A stretch of DNA of 31,872 nucleotides from Sphaeroforma sirkka. Its lineage: Eukaryota; Opisthokonta; Ichthyosporea; Ichthyophonida. A model generated the notes under the pieces. That model worked only from the letters and a program-made list of their open reading frames with translations, was not told the origin of the DNA and did no database searches. A program made the position numbers and the translations under genes. The stretch covers positions 1 through 31,872 of the forward strand of contig LUCW03001847.1 in the NCBI GenBank assembly GCA_001586965.3, written 5' to 3'. Positions 29,485-31,872 of the stretch are shown in pieces (the first letter of the stretch is position 1; each line of letters begins with the position of its first letter).

Positions 29485-29493
29485 GGGGGGCTA
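29485..29493 (+). promoter_or_regulatory. Polypurine tract, element 2b
   Basis: GGGGGG followed by CTA, directly before the 3' LTR. Confidence 0.65.
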
Positions 29494-30086
29494 AGTAGAA
29501 ATACGGCCTCCGGTCAGTCTAAAATATCAAGATCAATTGAGATAATACATTGGTTTTATTTGTATTTTAAATAATTTAGTACAAGCTCTTTTTCCAATAT
29601 TTCCAAAGTGTTCTAAATTCACTTTGATGGCTCCAATAGCCTGAGTATTTGGTATGACTCATCTACTTGTACCTATTTGAGACATTAGTAGATGTAGGAT
29701 ATTATAAACTAAATTTTATAATCTCCGAACAACTACTTATAGATTTTGGTCCTCCCGCCAATCTCCAAAATCTAATAAGTCTTTTTCTTTTTTTGACTTT
29801 TCTTCAGATGGAACTTTATTTATATCAGCTAATGTATTAACGTAACTTACGTTATTATGTCTATTTACAAATTAGGCAAGTGGTCATGAACACTTAGTAC
29901 TTCTAGTGAAAATTATTCAATAAAGAACAGCTAGAGGTACGCCCCGTGGGATCGATGATATTTAGGCTCTTAACAAGAGGCAGTCCCGATCATTCTTACA
30001 CAAGCGACCACTGCTAAATCTAACTGACTAAATTGTATTTTAGTTTAATATAGTTTGAAACCTAGTAATGTCCATCGAAGTTTACA
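29494..30086 (+). repeat. 3' LTR, element 2b
   Basis: 593 bp, beginning AGTAGAAATACGG (first T changed to A) and ending CCATCGAAGTTTACA. Very close to the 5' LTR at 21825. Confidence 0.94.
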
Positions 30087-30339
30087 TTACTTCTTAATGG
30101 AAGTATTTACGCCACTAAAAGCTATTCGAACTGGGGTTTCTGAAACTCTGAAACGCTTATTAGCGGCACGAATACTTCTATTAGAGGTAATTGTGCAGTG
30201 TGGTTGACCCTTAATCGTTGAAGTTTGCCTAACGCCGCTCACGCCAAATACCGAATGCCGTACACGCTTGCAGATCTGTTTACGCCAACATTTTACTATA
30301 ATAAGGATGCAAGTTACGGCGTATTCGTAAGGCTTATTA
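30087..30339. other. No gene seen
   Basis: Flanking DNA after element 2b. It starts TTAC, the likely target duplication. No coding signal was found. Confidence 0.4.
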
Positions 30340-30573
30340 TTACACCGCCATCCGTGCTTTCACCCCGGCTTTTTCTGTCGCGCTTTTGTACCAGTATCCA
30401 ATATAGGCTTTTGATCTCTATTTCGTGGCAGTTGCGATTTCGTCTGGATCGTCTCTAATTTCTTCTAGTACAGGCAACCCTCCAATTGTAAAGCTATGGC
30501 CGTGATACCCATCCATGTCGCGACGTGCTGTGGAAAATGCCTCTTTCATAATTGTTTCCAATTTGCGGGTTGC
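30340..30573 (-). pseudogene. Tyrosine recombinase C-terminal fragment
   Basis: The minus-strand frame reads KLETIMKEAFSTARRDMDGY, then HGHSFTIGGLPVLEEI, DDPDEIATATK, a TAG stop (30418-30420), and RSKAYIGYWYKSATEKAGVK, with TAATAA ending it at 30337-30342. This matches the end of DIRS/Crypton-type tyrosine recombinases: the HxxR box (here HSFT, Arg lost), an 'iGgat..a..GvpdeiI' helix, and 'WkS.AY..Y' with the Tyr nucleophile. The stop occurs at the 'GRW' position and is present in both tandem copies. It is a dead fragment, on the opposite strand to the DIRS-like element at 13912. Confidence 0.65.
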
Positions 30574-30747
30574 TATAGGCTTTTGATCTCTATTTCGTGG
30601 CAGTTGCGATTTCGTCTGGATCGTCTCTAATTTCTTCTAGTGCAGGCAACCCCTCAATTGTAAAGCTATGGCCGTGATACCCCATCCATGTTGCGACGTG
30701 CTGTAGAAAATGCCTCTTTCATAATTGTTTCCAATTTGCGGGTTGCT
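30402..30747. repeat. 172-bp tandem duplication of recombinase fragment
   Basis: Copy 1 spans 30402-30573 and copy 2 spans 30574-30747, starting TATAGGCTTTTGATCTC. They differ at a few sites, including one extra C in copy 2 (GATACCCCATCC against GATACCCATCC). Confidence 0.95.
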
Positions 30748-30856
30748 GCATGCTTCTACACCGATCGAAAAAATATATACGAATGTTCTTTCCTGGGATG
30801 TCAAGGCCAGCCATGACTATAGAGCCTTGAGGCACTTTTTTTCACCAGGAATTCGA
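30748..30856 (-). other. Possible further minus-strand recombinase remnant
   Basis: On the minus strand the frame reads GSIVMAGLDIPGKNIRIYFF, protein-like and directly upstream of the recombinase fragment, but not clearly matched to it. Confidence 0.25.
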
Positions 30857-31872
30857 TTTAGTATGCACCTTAAATCACGACAATGGGATCAAATATATAG
30901 CTAGAAGCAAATCAATTCATTCAGTATGTAGTTGAGTTGATATATTTTCACCTATGCTCCCTCCATTATCTTTTTAAATAAGTAGTAAATTTTTATTCGA
31001 GCGTCGTATTGAAGCGGCTTTTTTTTACCGATCTGATCATTGACTTTCGCCGCCTTAAATAAACTGTTGGGGCTACGCAGTCGACAAGTGAACCTTTAGC
31101 ATTTATAGTAGTAGTACCTTGCGCGGCTTAACATAATACATCGGTTGTGTAAGTTTGCTTGCGATGTAGTGCCGCGAAAACAAAATAAATCGCAACACTG
31201 CTTCGCGAATCTGAACTGTTATAGGCACATTGCCCCTTGGGTCTAATGAACTATTACTGGTATGTGGAGAGGTTTGAACTACGCATCCACATCGTTGATG
31301 TGCATTCTTGTAAACAATAAAATGGGGTTTGGATAAAACACTTCAAAACAAGTGCTTTCATGTCCATTTAACAAGAGGAGCATAATATTCATTATGATAT
31401 TGAACGGGTATGCTATAGTATTATTTTTTTTTCTTTAAGATTTAATAAGATTTTCTAGTTGGAAACATGTGCGTAAGCAAATGTATGATATTATTTAAAC
31501 AGATCTACCGTATGGCAAGTTTTTTCAGTTCCTTATTTTATGATAAATATACAGAGCGTTTGTCAATTATGCAAACTTGCACAATAGGAGCCTCACAGGG
31601 AAACGATAGCACAACCAGAGTCCTGAAAAAATCGAACAGTATTTTTTACTCAGATTTTAGACTCAGTGATTCATTATAAAAATTCCACAACTTTGAAAAT
31701 CGATTCCATATTATTTGACAATAAAAAAATGGCTTTGTAAGCCTCCGAATGATTTTGTCGACACCTAAATCCCTCGCTTCATTCACCGCTACATGGGTTG
31801 CTCTGTATCCACAATCCATGTTGGTGTATACATCAATTGAACTATTCATACTTGATCACGTTTGTTTTTTTA
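30857..31872. repeat. Decayed dispersed repeat, copy 2
   Basis: Aligns by eye with 12503-13505 in the same orientation, from CGATTTAGTATGCACCTTA to CACGTTTGTTT at the window end. It probably continues beyond it. No conserved frame. Confidence 0.7.

Larger units (their letters stand above)
21825..30086 (+). mobile_element. Ty3/gypsy family-2 element 2b, nearly full length
   Basis: Order: 595-bp LTR, gag, protease, RT, RNase H, methyltransferase-like domain, integrase (split by a solo LTR), GPF module, chromodomain-like region, polypurine tract, 593-bp LTR. The LTRs differ at only a handful of places by eye. TTAC occurs one base before the 5' LTR (21820-21823) and directly after the 3' LTR (30087-30090), which would be the expected 4-bp target duplication plus one extra G. 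Coding frames are broken at several points, including a stop at about 26828. Confidence 0.92.

Overview
This window is eukaryotic, non-bacterial DNA. It has GT-AG introns, the 3' end of an importin-alpha gene, long microsatellites, LTR retrotransposons with chromodomains and a DIRS-type tyrosine-recombinase retrotransposon. A protist or early-branching opisthokont genome would fit, but nothing here fixes the species. All assignments come from reading the sequence; no database search was possible.

Layout. (1) 1-2144: the last two exons of an importin-alpha gene on the + strand, then a TA/GT/GCGTGT microsatellite. (2) 2145-10020: a Ty3/gypsy chromovirus (family 1) with near-identical 248 and 250 bp LTRs, each carrying three hairpins, flanked by a 4-bp duplication (ACTG). 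Its gag, protease, RT and integrase are broken and the N-terminal part of RT is missing. Its 3' untranslated part holds two tandem arrays. (3) 10021-13911: poorly explained DNA with weak minus-strand open frames and one copy of a decayed dispersed repeat. (4) 13912-21824: a DIRS-like retrotransposon (gag, RT, RNase H, tyrosine recombinase), split inside gag by a deleted family-2 gypsy copy (element 2a, 14934-18087). (5) 21825-30086: a nearly full-length family-2 gypsy element (element 2b) with about 595-bp LTRs. Its integrase is interrupted by a solo LTR of the same family in reverse orientation, with a GATC target duplication. (6) 30087-31872: a minus-strand tyrosine-recombinase fragment, a 172-bp tandem duplication and a second copy of the dispersed repeat.

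The most interesting signal is shared by both gypsy families. Between RNase H and integrase each polyprotein carries a domain resembling phage-type DNA N6-adenine methyltransferases: an Asp-rich strand, then NPPW, then a hydrophobic strand ending in LP or PL. Such a domain is known from DIRS elements but, to my knowledge, is not a standard part of Ty3/gypsy polyproteins. Both families also end in a GPY/F module followed by a chromodomain, canonical in family 1 and strongly divergent in family 2.

Order of events inferred from nesting: the DIRS-like element arrived first, family-2 elements then landed in its gag and next to its 3' repeat, and a further family-2 copy inserted into element 2b and collapsed to a solo LTR. 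Family 1 inserted independently and recently, because its LTRs are almost identical although its coding part is wrecked. Many frameshifts could be natural decay or uncorrected long-read indels, and the sequence alone cannot separate these. The RT deletion and the active-site substitutions cannot be explained as indel errors.
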